From Welwitschia mirabilis (taxonomy: Eukaryota; Gnetophyta; Gnetopsida; Welwitschiales), in the NCBI GenBank assembly GCA_051453625.1, contig JBOZIK010000001.1, positions 250,254,806-250,318,805 of the forward strand: DNA of 64,000 nucleotides, given 5' to 3'. This document shows positions 47,489 to 60,600 of the stretch, piece after piece; positions within the stretch are counted from its first letter, which is position 1; each line of letters opens with the position of its first letter. The notes under the pieces were generated by a model. It was not told the origin of the DNA. It ran no database searches and saw only the letters and a list, made by a program, of their open reading frames with translations. A program made the position numbers and the translations under genes.

Positions 47489-48597
47489 TTAATTTAATGT
47501 ATATTTGTAGTTTTAATACAAGAAATAGCTCTTCATTTTTTCATTGCTAATACACATTCATTTTGTATTAGCAATCTTCAGATGAAGCTAGTTCTTAAGT
47601 AGTTATTTATTCTTTCATCACTAGTGTACATTAAATTGGTATTAGCAATCTTTAGATGAAACTACTTTATTATCAAGTTCTTTAATTATTAAGTAAGTTG
47701 ATTGAGGTTACTTCTGTGATTTTGTAGTCATTATTGTTTGATGGATCTTGTGCATAATCATTCATACTTTTCACACTTATAAAAGGATATGAAGGATTAG
47801 AAGAACTGAATAACTTACAAACACTAATGTGATGGATAAGATTATGCCTTCAAATACAATCTTAAGGATTTGATAATTCTAATTTTCATTTTAAAAATAA
47901 AGGAACCATTGGAGTAAAGGTGAATAATTGGATGAATTAGCTAAACTCTTGGATTACCTCTATTTCCTTATAATTCCAATCGAAGATCATTTCAAAATTC
48001 TAAGCTTTTGGTTTTTCATTGTGTTTTGATTTCCCTTGCAAATTATAATAGATTCCTATCTAGTTTAAATCTGGTTCATTGTACTCACATGTACATAACT
48101 CCAAGGATGACTAATAATTTAGGATAATAGGTTATTATAGATAACTAACAAGGTTAAACAAAAATTTTAAAAGAGTTAATACTAAATTAAAAACTATAAT
48201 TTAATGTAATGCAATAAATAAAAATGCAAAAATGAACAATGCAAGTACTAAAGCACTTCCCTGAGATTTTTACTAACAATATTCATTTTCAAATCAATCT
48301 TAAAGTATCTACTATAGAAGTCACTTAAGAAAGAGAAGAGAAGAGATGAAAGAAGAGATGGAAGAGAGAGAAGATAGATAAAAGAAAGAATTTTTTTGTT
48401 GTTTTTTCTTAATTTCTTTTCTTCAAACCTGCAAACGATTAGTTACTACAAAAAAATTTGATATACTATATAATCTTTAAAAGGAAAGAAAAATTAAAAT
48501 GAAATAAAATAATATCAAAAATAATAAAGAAAGAAAAATAAAAAAAAAGAAATAAAATCCATTGCTAAATATAATTAATACCAATTCACTAGTGATT

Positions 48598-48634
48598 ATA
48601 AAAAAAGAAAAGAAAAGAAAAGAAAAGAAAAAAG
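48598..48634. repeat. AAAGA-type microsatellite
   Basis: Repeated AAAAG units. The equivalent place in copy B (about 55,495-55,510) is much shorter. Confidence 0.85.
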
Positions 48635-49383
48635 CACTAGAAAGGGATTACTATTAAAGAAAAATAAAAAGAATAAAAGGGAAATTTAAAAAAGATCTAA
48701 AAATGGACAAAAATTTAAATTTTATGCATGCTTTACTATAACTACCATGCCACTATCCACAGAAATAGTGCCGAAAAGCTATTTGTGGTAAAATTTGGTT
48801 ATGCTTGTATATGTCATCAATGTATTATAAATAGGATGATTTCCACAAGGATACAAATCTTTCATGGCTAAACCCAACTTTTACCAATAATAGTAAGACT
48901 TCTATTTATGGTATAGTTCTAGTGCTATTTTTCTTAAGGGATAGATGTCATGAACTATTAATAAAGCAAGCACAATAATAATGATGTAATAGAGTGAAAT
49001 GTATAAGAGAATTAGGAATGGAACATAGCATTCAAAATAGCATAATAACTTCATGAAAAAGAATAAGTAAATTATATATCTTTCACTCTAACTCAAGAAT
49101 AGTAGCATAATCTCATTTTCTATAAACATGAGGCTCATGTGGTTCTAGCTCATGTATAGGGGCATAATATCATCTATCATAGATATGAGGATAATGTGTC
49201 CAAGTAAGCTAGCCTTCATAGTAAGAATAAAAAAAGCATGGAAAGTAGAGGTCTTCTAAGACCCATCAAATAAAAATTCAATTTGTGCAAGCTAGAATAA
49301 AAAGGAGAATTACCCAAAGATCTTAAAGTAGTAACATGCCTTAGTCAGTTGTAAGCATAACAAGTATGAGATCCATCAAAACT

Positions 49384-49395
49384 TGATATCAAAGT
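49384..49395 (+). other. Possible decayed Met-tRNA primer site of copia copy A
   Basis: TGATATCAAAGT differs from TGGTATCAGAGC by three transitions of the decay type. The equivalent in copy B is TAATATCAAAGT at 56,264-56,275. An adjacent LTR could not be confirmed. Confidence 0.3.
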
Positions 49396-50599
49396 AATGG
49401 ACCAAGAATGTGTAATGATTTATTATCATAAAAGTAAAAGCATATAATCCAAAAAAGTACTCATGTTAAATCAAAAAGCATCATGCTAGCTTGATAGTTA
49501 AGTCATTCCTATGGGAGTCTTAGAAAATCCACAGGACTAAAGCATCAATAATCTCTTGTAGAACATGATAAATTATCTTCTCCTTTAAATGAAGTAAAAT
49601 AGGTTATTTATAGATATGAATTAATATTTTTAATTATATTTTCTAAGGTTGAATGGAATCATTCTTTAGAATTCCCAATGTGTATAGTGTGATCCTTTAG
49701 TTATGGCGCTAATTTCAAAAAATATTCTTCATTTATTTTTTGACTTTAAACATGACCAGAATGGATTTTTTATATTAATAAATATTAGAAACACAAGTAT
49801 GAGTCCATTCTACTTATAATAACTTGCACCAATGCTTATAGAACTAGCAGCAGTACCAATAATGCTCATTACACCTCTACTTTTTGTGACAATGCTCCAG
49901 GTGCTGCAGATATCTTGAAAAATGATAATGTTAAGGTAGATTATTCATAAAACTAGATTTCCATGTCCTTAAGAATAACAAATATAGAAAATCATTGTGA
50001 TTATCAATTAAGCATGCTAATAAGACCTAAATTCCTTGATGTAAATGTCAAATTCTACATGTTATCATGCATACATTATGTCAACTAGATTGCATGTTGT
50101 TTGAAAGTTCCATCTTTGTGTTGATACATTATGTTTTTTAATGGTAGTAAGAAACTATCATAAATAAACTTAAATACCCTTAATAATGATGCTATATCTA
50201 CTAAAGTACAATTTAGCTTTTCTAGTACCTCGTGTTATGAAGATGTATTTAAAGTATCACATCTTTATAACAAATCGCATGCTAACAAAAGATATTGAGT
50301 AAACACCTATCTAATGTTTAAAATCATGAAAAGGGTAAAACTTATTAGGAATAGTAAGTAGCTTCACCTCATTAATATTTTTATTCTCATCCTAAGAAGA
50401 AACAACATCAAATAATGCTACTCTAAAGAAAAGTACATATCAGTGTTAGTAATGCAAAAGACAAGGTCATATCATGAATTATTATCATATATTTTGAAAT
50501 AAAATAAAATCTAATTCTAAGTTAAATGTAGTTACTAATAATTCTAGTTATATATATAATGCTAAATGCTATAAATCTAATTCCATGTTTTAAATTCAT

Positions 50600-51020
50600 G
50601 ATTTTGTATATATGAGTGGAAACATACCTTATGACTTCATACAAATATTTGTCAAGTTTATTTAGTAGACAAAACTCTAATTTCTATCAAATATCATGGT
50701 ATACTTATTTTCTAGTTACCTTTTCTCTCATAAGGAATACTCTCTCATGTTTTATATGTATCCTCTTTGAGGTCAAATCTTATCTCTCTTTCCACATTAA
50801 TTAGATAATATTATTTATCTCCATAATATTGAATTTCATTAATATTTTGATGATTTTCATAATCTTGTCATGAAGGACTACATGAATGGAAAAATGATGC
50901 ATTTTTAAGGAAGTATTAGTATGCATGAAATTGGATGTAATATCTCACAAGAAGCAACTTCTTCATTGTTTTTGTGTCTTGCTTACTTGAGTTATACTAG
51001 TCTTCATTCATTTACTATAA
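50600..51020 (+). pseudogene. Copia protease and pre-integrase region, copy A (protease box deleted)
   Basis: It is aligned with 57,490-57,990 of copy B. Copy A lacks 68 bp found at 57,515-57,582, which includes the ILDS-type protease active site. The rest of the segment is retained, including the hydrophobic stretch and the LC...HSFTYYN remnant of the LWH.RLGH.S pre-integrase motif near 50,970-51,010. Stops are present throughout. Confidence 0.6.
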
Positions 51021-51219
51021 TGATGATAATGGACATTATTTTTTATACTTCATCTCACATGAGTTTTCATAATGTGAAGCATGTACAATAGTTAAAGTAG
51101 TAAAATAATATCTTTCTCCTAGCAAGTGGTATGTTTATCAAAAAATTTGTTTATTCATGGTGATTTATGTGATTTAATACTATTTCCTATACTATAATGC
51201 TATTGCCATTTTTAATATG

Positions 51220-51835
51220 ACTTGGTGTATCTTATGGGATTAAATTCTTTTACTTTAACTATTTATAAGATTTTTAATAAAAAAGTCAAAAAGAAAATTA
51301 GTAATAAGGTTAATCGTTTCCATTCTGATAATGGTAAGAAATACATATCATCTAAATTTAAAAACTTTCTTATTCTAGAAGGCATTTGTTGTTTGAATAC
51401 ATATGTAGAAATAGCTTAATAGAATAGCATTATTAAATAGTTTAATTCGATTGCCATGGATATGGCATGTTCAATGATGTACTTTAATGGATGGAAATCT
51501 TACCTGTGAAGTGAAGTTATTAGTGTCATAGTATATCTTAATAATCATATTGGTTGTTTTTTTAAAAAGTATAATCTCTCTATTAAAACATTAGAATGAA
51601 TACAAGCCTACTGTAAACTAGCTTTATGTTTTTTTATGCAAGTTTTATATCCATATTCCTATGGAATATTGTGAAAAGATTGATGCAAATGATCATGTTA
51701 ATAATTTTACAAAATATCTAATTGGCCAACAAGAATATCATGTGCACATTTCTAAGAATCACAAGATCATTTTTTCTCATGATATGATTTTTTCCCCTTA
51801 AAACTCATAGAATGTATCTCAGTTTAATATCTACC
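51220..51835 (+). pseudogene. Copia integrase, copy A
   Basis: Around 51,321 the frame reads HSDNGKKYISSKF, matching the RSDNG.EY.S..F catalytic block of copia integrase with the Asp kept. It is followed by FLILEGICCLNTYVE (family: F...GI.HQ.T...TPEQNG). The open frame 51,222-51,419 covers this part. Later, near 51,725-51,800, YHVHISKNHKIIFSHDMIF matches the Y.CY...SRK.FVSRDV.F end of integrase. The frame is broken by TAG and TGA and by indels. Function of the family is insertion of retroelement DNA; this copy is dead. Confidence 0.85.
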
Positions 51836-52189
51836 AGTTATATCCTTCCTCTATTCTTGTGAAAATTTTGGCTTTTTAATGTTCTACAATTGAGGGGGGG
51901 ATGTGTCCACTAGTTAGAACTTTTGAGTTCCTTCTAGCTAAAATGTTTTATTCATAATACAACCAAAAGGGATTGAGATTGTTTTTATGCCTATCACAAA
52001 CATAATTCCACTAGTAACTCATTAGATTATCCTAGAATTAATGTTGATCTTTTCCATAGGCAAAACCAAAATCGCTAGTTAGAATCTACTCTAGATCATG
52101 TTCATAATGATAAAAGGGAATAACTTGAAATAAAGAAAGGATTTCATGCATTTCTTAATGATTATGATTAGATTCATTTCACATTTAAC

Positions 52190-52950
52190 AGTAAATCAAT
52201 CTCTTTCAAAGACATCATTCTACATGATCATTCTGTAGAATTCATAAAAGTAGAATATAATACATTGTGGAAAGTGGTATATGAAATTTGGTTGATCTTT
52301 CATTCGGTCATACTACATTATCTAATGAATGTATTTTCTAGAATAAGTATAAAGTGGATAATACCCTTAAAATACACAAATCTTAGATTATTGCTATAGG
52401 GCTATGATAAAGAAAAGGATTGGAATATAATGTAGTTCTAGTAGCAATAGCTAAATTGACTAACATTAAAATTGTAATTGTCTTAGTAGCTCAAAAGGAA
52501 TGAAAGATGTATTAGTTAGACATTAAAAATATCTTTATCAATGGAGACTCAAAGAAGAAATATTTATGATGTAATTAAATGGTTTTAAAGTAAAAGATAA
52601 GGAATACAAACTATGCATACTAATTAAGTCACTAAAAGAGCTAAAATAAGCTATAAGAACATGGTACACTAAATTGACTAGTTACGTAAGTACCATTGGA
52701 TTTAAGATATGTAATTATCAGGATGTATATGTCATACTATTCATCAAATCTAATGAAAACAAATTTACATATATATTGATTTATGTAGATGACTGGTTGA
52801 TAACTAGTAGAGATGAAGTGAAAGTGCATCATATCAAAATTCATTTAAGTGATGCATTTCAAATTTTTGAGTTGGAATTAGTTAGATTCCACATTATTAT
52901 AGAAATTAAGAAAAGAAAGAATGAAATATTCTTAACTTAAAAAAGTACAT
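52190..52950 (+). pseudogene. Copia reverse transcriptase, copy A
   Basis: The N-terminal block W..AI..E...L..N.TW corresponds to about 52,200-52,290. Near 52,495-52,560 it reads MY-stop-LDIKNIFINGD (family: QMDVK.AFLNGDL.EEVYM). The open frame 52,674-52,940 (88 codons) holds FTYILIYVDDWLITS with an intact YVDD catalytic box at 52,782-52,793 and FQIFELELVRFHIIIEI (family: F.MKDLG...YFLGIEI). W is replaced by TGA and Q by TAG in the preceding block. The fold is complete enough for certain assignment, but it is not translatable. Confidence 0.9.
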
Positions 52951-53700
52951 TAGAGATTTAATTCAAAATTTTGGATTAAAAAATGCCAAATAAGTTGCTA
53001 CACCTTTGGAATAGAATAAAAAAATTAGTGATAATAAACACTTAAAATTAATAAATAAAACCAAATATAGAAGAATAATTGGTAGTCTCATTTATGTTAC
53101 TAGCACTATTCATGATATCACATATGTGGTTGGTTTCTTATCTAGATATCTTCATGCACCAAATGTTAGTCATCTCAATAGTACTATGAAAGTACTAAGA
53201 TTGTTGAGAAAGGTAGAAGACTTAGGTATTACATATAATAGAAACTCTTAATTTATCCTGAAGGCATACTCTCACTTAAATTTTTATAGAGACTCAAAAA
53301 CTTCCTTGTTAGCATGAGGATATGTTATATTTTTAGAAGCATCATCTTTATCTGTATGATCTAAGTATCAAAGAGTGATAGCTTAAGCCTCTATAGAAGT
53401 AAAATATATAGCTAAATTTAAAGCCTATAGAAAAATTAAATAACTAAAGAAACTTCTAAAAGCATTAAAGTTAAAGTAGATAAAACTAACTGAGCTTTTC
53501 ATTGATAATTAATCTACCATATGCATTGCAAAATATCTAGTATAACATTTTAGGATAAACACTTTTATGTTGGGATCCATAAAATTAGGGAACATATACA
53601 TTAAGAAGTAACTAGAAGACTATAATATTTGGCCATAGAACAAACTGCCAATATTTTAACTAAAACACTTGGTTGAGAAACACTTTATTACTTTCAATCT
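52951..53700 (+). pseudogene. Copia RNase H, copy A
   Basis: From about 53,050 it reads TKYRRIIGSLIYVTSTIHDI and VVGFLSRYLHAPNVSHLNST. These correspond to YR..VGSL.YL..TRPDI and V..LSRF...P...H. The YVIFLEASSLSV-stop-SKYQ and VIA-stop-ASIEVKYIA blocks stand for GYVF.LG...SW.SKKQ and VA.SS.EAEY.A. Near 53,630-53,670 is the end motif EQTADIFTK-like, read as NKLPIF-stop-LKHL in one frame. The family degrades RNA in the RNA-DNA hybrid. Stops are mainly TAG. Confidence 0.85.
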
Positions 53701-54101
53701 AAGATAAGATTGATCATGAATTAATGTCCTTTATTTAGTTATAGATATTAGGCTTTATTTGACTTTTACAACCATTACAAAAATTCGTTCTCAATCTTAG
53801 TACTATGGAATGTGTAGAATAATTTTGTCAAAAATTATAGTATGTGTAATGTATGAATCCCATTATTATGGGATGTGTAGCAAAAACTAACTAATTCTGT
53901 ATGAAGTAGTTTTCTCATATGATAACTCCTTTTTAGGAGGTTTTATTATAGGCTTCATGAATAAGGTTTTCTTAAGGCACTCTAATTTTGTTAAAAGATA
54001 AAGAATTATTATGTTATGGGGAGAACTTCTAGGGCACTAGTAAGTCACATCATGATATTAAAATTTGGGAAAATGAAAAACTTAGTGGAGACCTAGTTAA
54101 A
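53701..54101. other. 3' non-coding part of copia unit A
   Basis: It contains a roughly 75-bp internal repetition: TATGGAATGTGTAG and TATGGGATGTGTAG at about 53,804 and 53,868. It may be the start of a 3' LTR, but no 5' partner was found. The block stops at the gap in ACCTAGTTAAA. Confidence 0.4.
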
Positions 54102-54201
54102 NNNNNNNNNNNNNNNNNNNNNNNNNNNNNNNNNNNNNNNNNNNNNNNNNNNNNNNNNNNNNNNNNNNNNNNNNNNNNNNNNNNNNNNNNNNNNNNNNNN
54201 N
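54102..54201. other. Assembly gap, 100 N
   Basis: It lies between the two 6.7-kb units and abuts a long CT microsatellite. Confidence 0.99.
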
Positions 54202-54272
<71 letters not shown>

Positions 54273-54293
54273 TTCTCTCTCTCTCTCTCTATC

Positions 54294-54327
<34 letters not shown>

Positions 54328-54366
54328 CATCCATCTATCTATCTATCTCTCTCTCTATCTATCTAT
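54202..54366. repeat. CT / ATCT microsatellite, copy B
   Basis: About 90 bases of pure CT, then ATCT and ATCC tetranucleotides. It is much longer than at 47,439-47,488. Confidence 0.98.
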
Positions 54367-57300
54367 TAATGTAATGTATATTTTCAGTATTAATACAAGA
54401 ATTAGCTCCTAATTTTTTCATTTCTAATATGCATTCATTTTGTATTAGCAATCTTTAGATGAAGATAGTTCTTAATTAGTTATTTATTCTTTCATTATTA
54501 GTATACAATAAATTAGTATTAGTAATTTTTAGATGAAAATAAATCATTAGCAAGTTCTTTAATTTTTAAGTAACTTGATTGACTTACCTCTATGATTTTG
54601 TAGTCTTTATTATTTAATGGATCTTGTGAATAATTATTCATACTTTTCATGTTTATAAAAGGCTATGAAGGATTAGAAGAACTAAATAACTTACTAACAC
54701 TAATGTAATGGATGAGATTATGCATTCAAATCCAATCTTAATAACTTGATAATTTTAGTTTGTAGTTCAAAAATATAGGAACCATTGGAGTAAAGGTGAG
54801 GAAGTCGATGAATTAGCTAAACTTTTGGATTACCTCTATTTCCTTATAATTACAATTAAAGATCATTTCAAAATTCTCAACTTTTGTATTTTCATTTTGT
54901 TTTGATTTCCATTAAAAATAATAATAGATTCCTATTTAGGTTAAAACTTGTTCATTAAACTCACATGAACATAACTCTAAGGATAACTAATAGCCTACGA
55001 TAATAGGTTATTATAGATGACTAATAGGTAGTAATTAAAGGAAAATTTTTAAAAGGATTAATACTAAATTAAAAACTATAATTCAATGTAATGTAATAAA
55101 TAAAAATGCAAAAATTAACAATGTAAGTACTAAAGCACTTCCCTGAGATTTTTATTGACAATGTTCATTTTCAAATCAATCTTAAAGTACCTACTATAGA
55201 AGTCACTTAAGAAAGATAAGATAAGAGATGAAAGAAGAGATGGAAGAGAGAGAAAATAGATGAAAGAAATAATTTTCTTGTTGTTTTTTCTTAATTTCTT
55301 TTATTTAAACCTGCAAAAGATTAGTCACTACAAGAAAATTTTATATACTGTATAATCTTTAGAAGGAAATAAAAAATAAAAGGAAATAAAACAATATCAA
55401 AAATAAGGGGAAAAAATAAAAATCAAAAGAAATAAATAGATTAGATTCCATCAATCAAGTATTAAGTATAATTAATACCAATTTAGTAATTATTTAAAAA
55501 AAAAAGAAAAAAGTAGTATCAAGGGATAAGTATTAAAGAAAAAATAAAAAGAATACAAGGAAAATTAAAAAAGAACTAAACAAGGATAGAAAAATGAAAA
55601 TTTTATGCATGCTTTACTATAACTATCATGCCACTATCCATGGCAATAGTGTCAAAAGCTATTTGTGATAAAATTTGGCTATGCTTGTATATTACATCAA
55701 TGTATTATAAATAGGATGATTTCCCTAAGGATACAAATCTTTCATGGTAAAACCCAACTTTTACCAATAATACTAAGACTTATATTTATAGTATAGTTCT
55801 AGTCTTATTCTTCTTAAGGGATATATGTCATGAACTATTAATAAAGCAAGCACAATAATAATGATATAATAGAGTAAAACATATAAGAGAATTAGTAATA
55901 AAACATAGCATTTAAACTAGTATAATAACTTTATGAAAAAGCATAAGTAAATTATGTATTTTTTATTCTAACTCAAGCATAGTAAAATAATCTCATTTAC
56001 CATAAACATGAGGCTCATGTGGTTCTAGCTCAGGTACAGGGGCATAATCTCATTTATCTTAGATATGAGGGATATGTATCCAAGCACACTAGGTCTCATA
56101 GTAATACTAAAATAAGCATTAAAAATAAAGGTATTCTAAGATTCATCAAATAAAAATTCAAATTGTTCAAGCTATAATAAAAATGAAAATTACTTAAATA
56201 TCTTAAAGTAGTAACATGCCTTAGTCAGTTCTAAGCATAACAAGTATGAGATCCATTAAAACTTAATATCAAAGTAATGCACCAAGAACATGTAATAGTT
56301 TATTATCATAAAGTAAAAGCATATAATCCATAAATGTATGCATCTTAAATCAAAAGGCATCATGCTAGCTTAATAGTTAATTCATCCCTATGGAAGTCTT
56401 AGAAAAAACACAGGACCAAAGCTCCAATAATCTCTTGTAGAACATGCTAAATGATCTTCTCCTTCAAGTGAAGTAAAATACGGTATTTATAGATCTGAAT
56501 TAAGATTTTTAATTAGAGTTTATAAGTCTTAAGAGGATCATTATTTATAATTTTTAATGTGTATAGTATGATCCTTTAGTTATGGCACTAATTTCAAAAA
56601 ATATTCTTCATTCATTTTTTGACTTTAAGCATGACCAGAACAGATTATTTATATTAATAAAGATTAAAAACACAAGTATGGATCCATTCTACTTATGATA
56701 ACTAGCACCAATACTTATAGAACTAGCACTATTACTAATAATGCTCATCACACCTCTACTTTTTATCACAATGCTCCAGGTGATGCAAATATTTTGAAAA
56801 ATGATAATGTTAAGGAAGATTATTTATAAAACTTGATTTCCATATTCTTAAGAATAATAAATATTATAAATCATTGTTATTATCAATTAATCATGCTAAT
56901 AAGGCCTAAATTCTTTAATGTACATGTCAAATTTTACACGTTATCATGAATACATTGTGTTAAGTAGATTGCATGTGGTTTGGAGGTTTTATCTTTGTGT
57001 TACTACATTATGTTTTTTTAATGGTAAAAAGAAACTACCATAAATAAACTTAAATACCCTCAATTATTATCTTATAGCTACTAAATCGCAATTTAGCTTT
57101 CTAGTACCTCGTCTCATGAAGATGTGTTTAAATTGTCACATCCTTATAATGGATTGGATGCCAACAAAAAAATATTTGAGTAAACACTCTCTAATGTTCA
57201 AAATCATGAAAAGGATAAAGATTATTAGGATTAGTAAGTAGGTTTACCTCATCAATATTATTATTCTCATTCTAAGAAGAAACAACATCAAATAATGCTA

Positions 57301-57489
57301 CTCTAAAGAAGAGTACATGTTAGTGTTCATAATGTAAAAGACAAGGTCATATCATGAATTATTATCATATATTTTAGAATAAAATCAAATTTAATCCTAA
57401 GTTAAATATAGTTACTAATGATTTTAGTTATATATATGATACTTAATTCTATAAATCTAATTCCTTATTTTAAAGTCATGATTTTGTAT

Positions 57490-57990
57490 TTATGAGTGGA
57501 AACATACCTTATGATAAATCTTAGATTCTAGGTACTAATGTAACCAGTTAAACGAAATTATAGGTGTGGCTATTTGTTTTGACTTCATATACTTCTTTGT
57601 CAGTTTATTTGGTAAACAAAACTCTAATTCCTATGAAAGATCATGATATACTTATTTTTTAGTTACCTTTTCTCTTAGAAGAAACACTCTCTCATGTTTT
57701 GTATGTATCCTCTTTGAAGTTAAACCTTCTCTATCTTTCCACATTAATTAGATAATATTATTTATCTCAATGATATTGGATTCCATTAATAGTTTGTTGA
57801 TTTTTATAATCTTATCATGAAGGACTACTTGAATGGAAAAATGATGCATTCTTAATGAAGTGCTAGTATGCATGAAATTGGATGTAATATCTCACAAGAA
57901 GAAACTTCTTCATTGTTTTTGTGGCATGCTTACTTGAGTATACTAGTTTTCCCTTATTTACTATAATTCATGAGAATAAACATTATTTTT
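57490..57990 (+). pseudogene. Copia protease and pre-integrase region, copy B
   Basis: Near 57,517-57,560 a frame reads ILDS followed by residues like the family's protease active site WI.DSGAT.H, with later codons changed. Near 57,910-57,955 LFLWHAYLSILVFPYLL matches the LWH.RLGH.SF..L pre-integrase motif. Between them the hydrophobic stretch corresponds to the NLLSVS region. It retains the 68 bp lost from copy A. Confidence 0.65.
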
Positions 57991-58103
57991 TACACTTCAT
58001 TTCACATGATTTTTCGTAATGCAAAGCATGTATAATAGTTAAATTAGTATAACAATGTCTTTCTCCTAGTAAATGGTATGTTTATCAAAAGATTTATTCA
58101 TTC

Positions 58104-58303
58104 ATGATGATTTATGTGATTTTATTCCAAATCCTATACCGTAAGACTATTGCTATTTTGGATATAAATATTTGCAAAATTTTTAATGAAAAATTCAAAA
58201 AGACAATTAGTAATAAGGTTAATAATTTCGATTCTTATAATGATAATAAATACATATCATCTAAATTTAAGAACCTTCTTATTCTAGAGGGAATTTGTTA
58301 TTC

Positions 58304-58337
<34 letters not shown>

Positions 58338-58740
58338 CTTAATATAATAGCATTACTAAATAGTTCAATTGGATCACCATGGATATGGCATATTTAATAA
58401 TGTACTTTAATGGATGAAAATCTTACCTATGAGGTGAAGTTAGTAGTGTCATAGTATATCTTAATAATCATAGTGGTTATTTTTTAAAAAGTATATTTTT
58501 TCTACTAAAACATGGGAATAGATACAAGACTTCTGTAAACTAGATTTATGTTTTTGGATGCAAGTTTTATATCCATATTCCTATTTAATATCATGAAAAT
58601 CTTGGTGCAAATGATCATGTTTATGAAATATCTAATTTGCCAACAAGGATATCATGTGAAAATTTCTAAGCATCATAAGATAATTATTTCTCATGATATG
58701 ATTTTTATTTCTTTAAACCTCATAGAATGTATCTTAGGTT
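58104..58740 (+). pseudogene. Copia integrase, copy B, with TA expansion
   Basis: The frame 58,104-58,397 aligns with copy A integrase, but the catalytic block reads DSYNDNKYISSKF: the SDNG Asp has become Tyr. A TA dinucleotide run at about 58,306-58,334 replaces the short ATACATATGTAG of copy A inside the coding part. The end block near 58,640-58,700 reads YHVKISKHHKIIISHDMIF, in the open frame 58,548-58,742. Confidence 0.8.
58306..58334. repeat. TA microsatellite in integrase remnant
   Basis: An uninterrupted ATATAT run, absent from copy A. Confidence 0.95.
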
Positions 58741-59089
58741 AATATTTTCCAGTTATATCCTTCCTCTCATCTTGTGCAAATTTCAGCTTTTTAGTGTTCT
58801 ACAATTGAAGGGGAAATGTGTCCACTAGTTAGAATTTCTAAGTTCCTTCTAGCTAAAATGTTTTATTCATAATACAACCTAACAGGATTGAGATTAATTT
58901 TATGCCTAGCACATATAATTGTAATTCCACTAGCAACTCATTAGATTATCCTAGCATTAATGTTGATCTCTTCCAAAGAAAAATAAAATCACTAATTATA
59001 ATCTACTGTAGAAGATATTCATAATGATAAAAGGGAAGAACTTAAAATAAAGAAAGCCTTTCATGCATTTCTTAATGATGATGATCAGA

Positions 59090-60600
59090 TTCATTTTACA
59101 TTTGACAGTAAATTAATCTCTTTCAAAGACATCATTCTACATGATCATTATGTAGAATCCATAAAATAATAATATAATACATTGTGGAAAGTCCTATATG
59201 AAATTTTGTTGAACTTTAATTAGATCATGCTACATTATCTAATGAATGGATTTTCTAAAATAAGTATAAAGTGGATAATACCTTAAACTACATAAAGCTT
59301 AGCTTATTGATATAGGGCTATGATAAAGAAAAGGATTGAAATATAATAAAGTTCTAATAGTAATAGCTAAATTGACAACCATTAAAATTGTGATTGTCTT
59401 ACTAGCTCAGAAGGGATGAAAGATGTATTAGTTAGACATTAAAATTACCTATATTAATGGAGACATCAAAGAAGAAATAATTATGATGTAATTAAAGTAT
59501 TTTAAAGTAAAAGGTAAGGAATAGAAATTATGCATACTAATTAAATCACTACAAGAGCTAAAACAAGCTATAAGAAGATAGTACACTAAATTGACTAGTT
59601 CTTTGAGTACCATTGAATCTAAAATATGTAACTATTAGGATGTATATGTCATACTATTCATTAAATCTAATAGAAAAAAATTTACATATGTAGTAATTTA
59701 TGTAGATGACTGGTTAATAACTACTAGAAACGAAGTGAAAGTTAATCATATGAAAATTCATTTAACTGACACATTTAAAATTTTTGAATTGAAGTTAGTT
59801 AGATTCCAAATTATTATAGAAATTGATAAAAGAAAGAAGGAAATATTATTAACTTAAAGAATGTACATTAGATATTTAATTCAAAAAGTTGGATTAAAAA
59901 ATTTTAAATAAGTTGTTACACCTTTGGAATAGAAGGAAAATATTGGTAATGATAAACACTTAAAATTAATAAATAAAACCAAATATAGAAGAATAGTCAG
60001 TAGTATCATTTATGTTACTAGCACTAGTTATGATATCTCATATTTGATTGGTTTCTTGTTTAGATATATTCATGCATCAAATGTTAGTCATCTCAACACT
60101 ACTATGAGAGTACTAAGATGGTTGAAAAAGATAAAAGACTTATGTATTACATATAAGAGAAACTCTTAATTTATCCTCAAGGCATAATCTCATTTAAATT
60201 TTGATAGAGACTCAAAAACGTTCTTGTTAACATAAGAATATGTTATATTTTTAGAAGCATCACTTTTATCTTTATGATCTAAGTGCCAAAGATTGATAGC
60301 TTACACCTTTATATAAGTGGAATATATAGCTACATTTAAAGCCTATAGAAAAATTAAATGAATAAAGAAACTTCTAAAAACATTAATGTTAAAGTAGATA
60401 AAACTGACTGAGCTTTTCATTAATAATAAATCTACTATATGCATTATAAAGTATCTAGTATAAAATATTAAAACAAATACTTTTATGTTAGGATCCATAA
60501 AATTATGGAATCTATACATCAAGAAGTAACTAGGAGACTATATTATTTGACCATAGAATGAATTACCAATATTTTAACTAAACCACTTGGTTGAGGAATG
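59090..60600 (+). pseudogene. Copia reverse transcriptase and RNase H, copy B
   Basis: The blocks are the same as in copy A: MY-stop-LDIKITYINGDIKEEI near 59,420-59,480, YVDDWLITT with the catalytic box at 59,699-59,710, then GSIIYVTSTSYDI near 60,000 and the SRY-like and EVEYIA-like blocks up to 60,340, and the closing FTKPLG-type block (NIL-stop-or-FN, then KPLG) near 60,570. Several stops are shared with copy A, so they predate the duplication; others are private. Confidence 0.85.

Larger units (their letters stand above)
47431..54101. repeat. 6.7-kb tandem unit containing a copia element, copy A
   Basis: The whole block recurs at 54,202-61,011 in the same order and orientation, with identity estimated at 87-90% in sampled stretches. 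It opens with a CT microsatellite, continues with about 3 kb of non-coding and unassigned sequence, then copia protease-side, integrase, reverse transcriptase and RNase H remnants, and a 3' non-coding part. It ends at a 100-N gap. Confidence 0.9.

Noticed and set aside
51894-51905. GAGGGGGGATGT as a copia polypurine tract
   Set aside because: It lies between the integrase and reverse transcriptase parts and aligns with a coding linker in copy B (58,808), so it is not at an element end.
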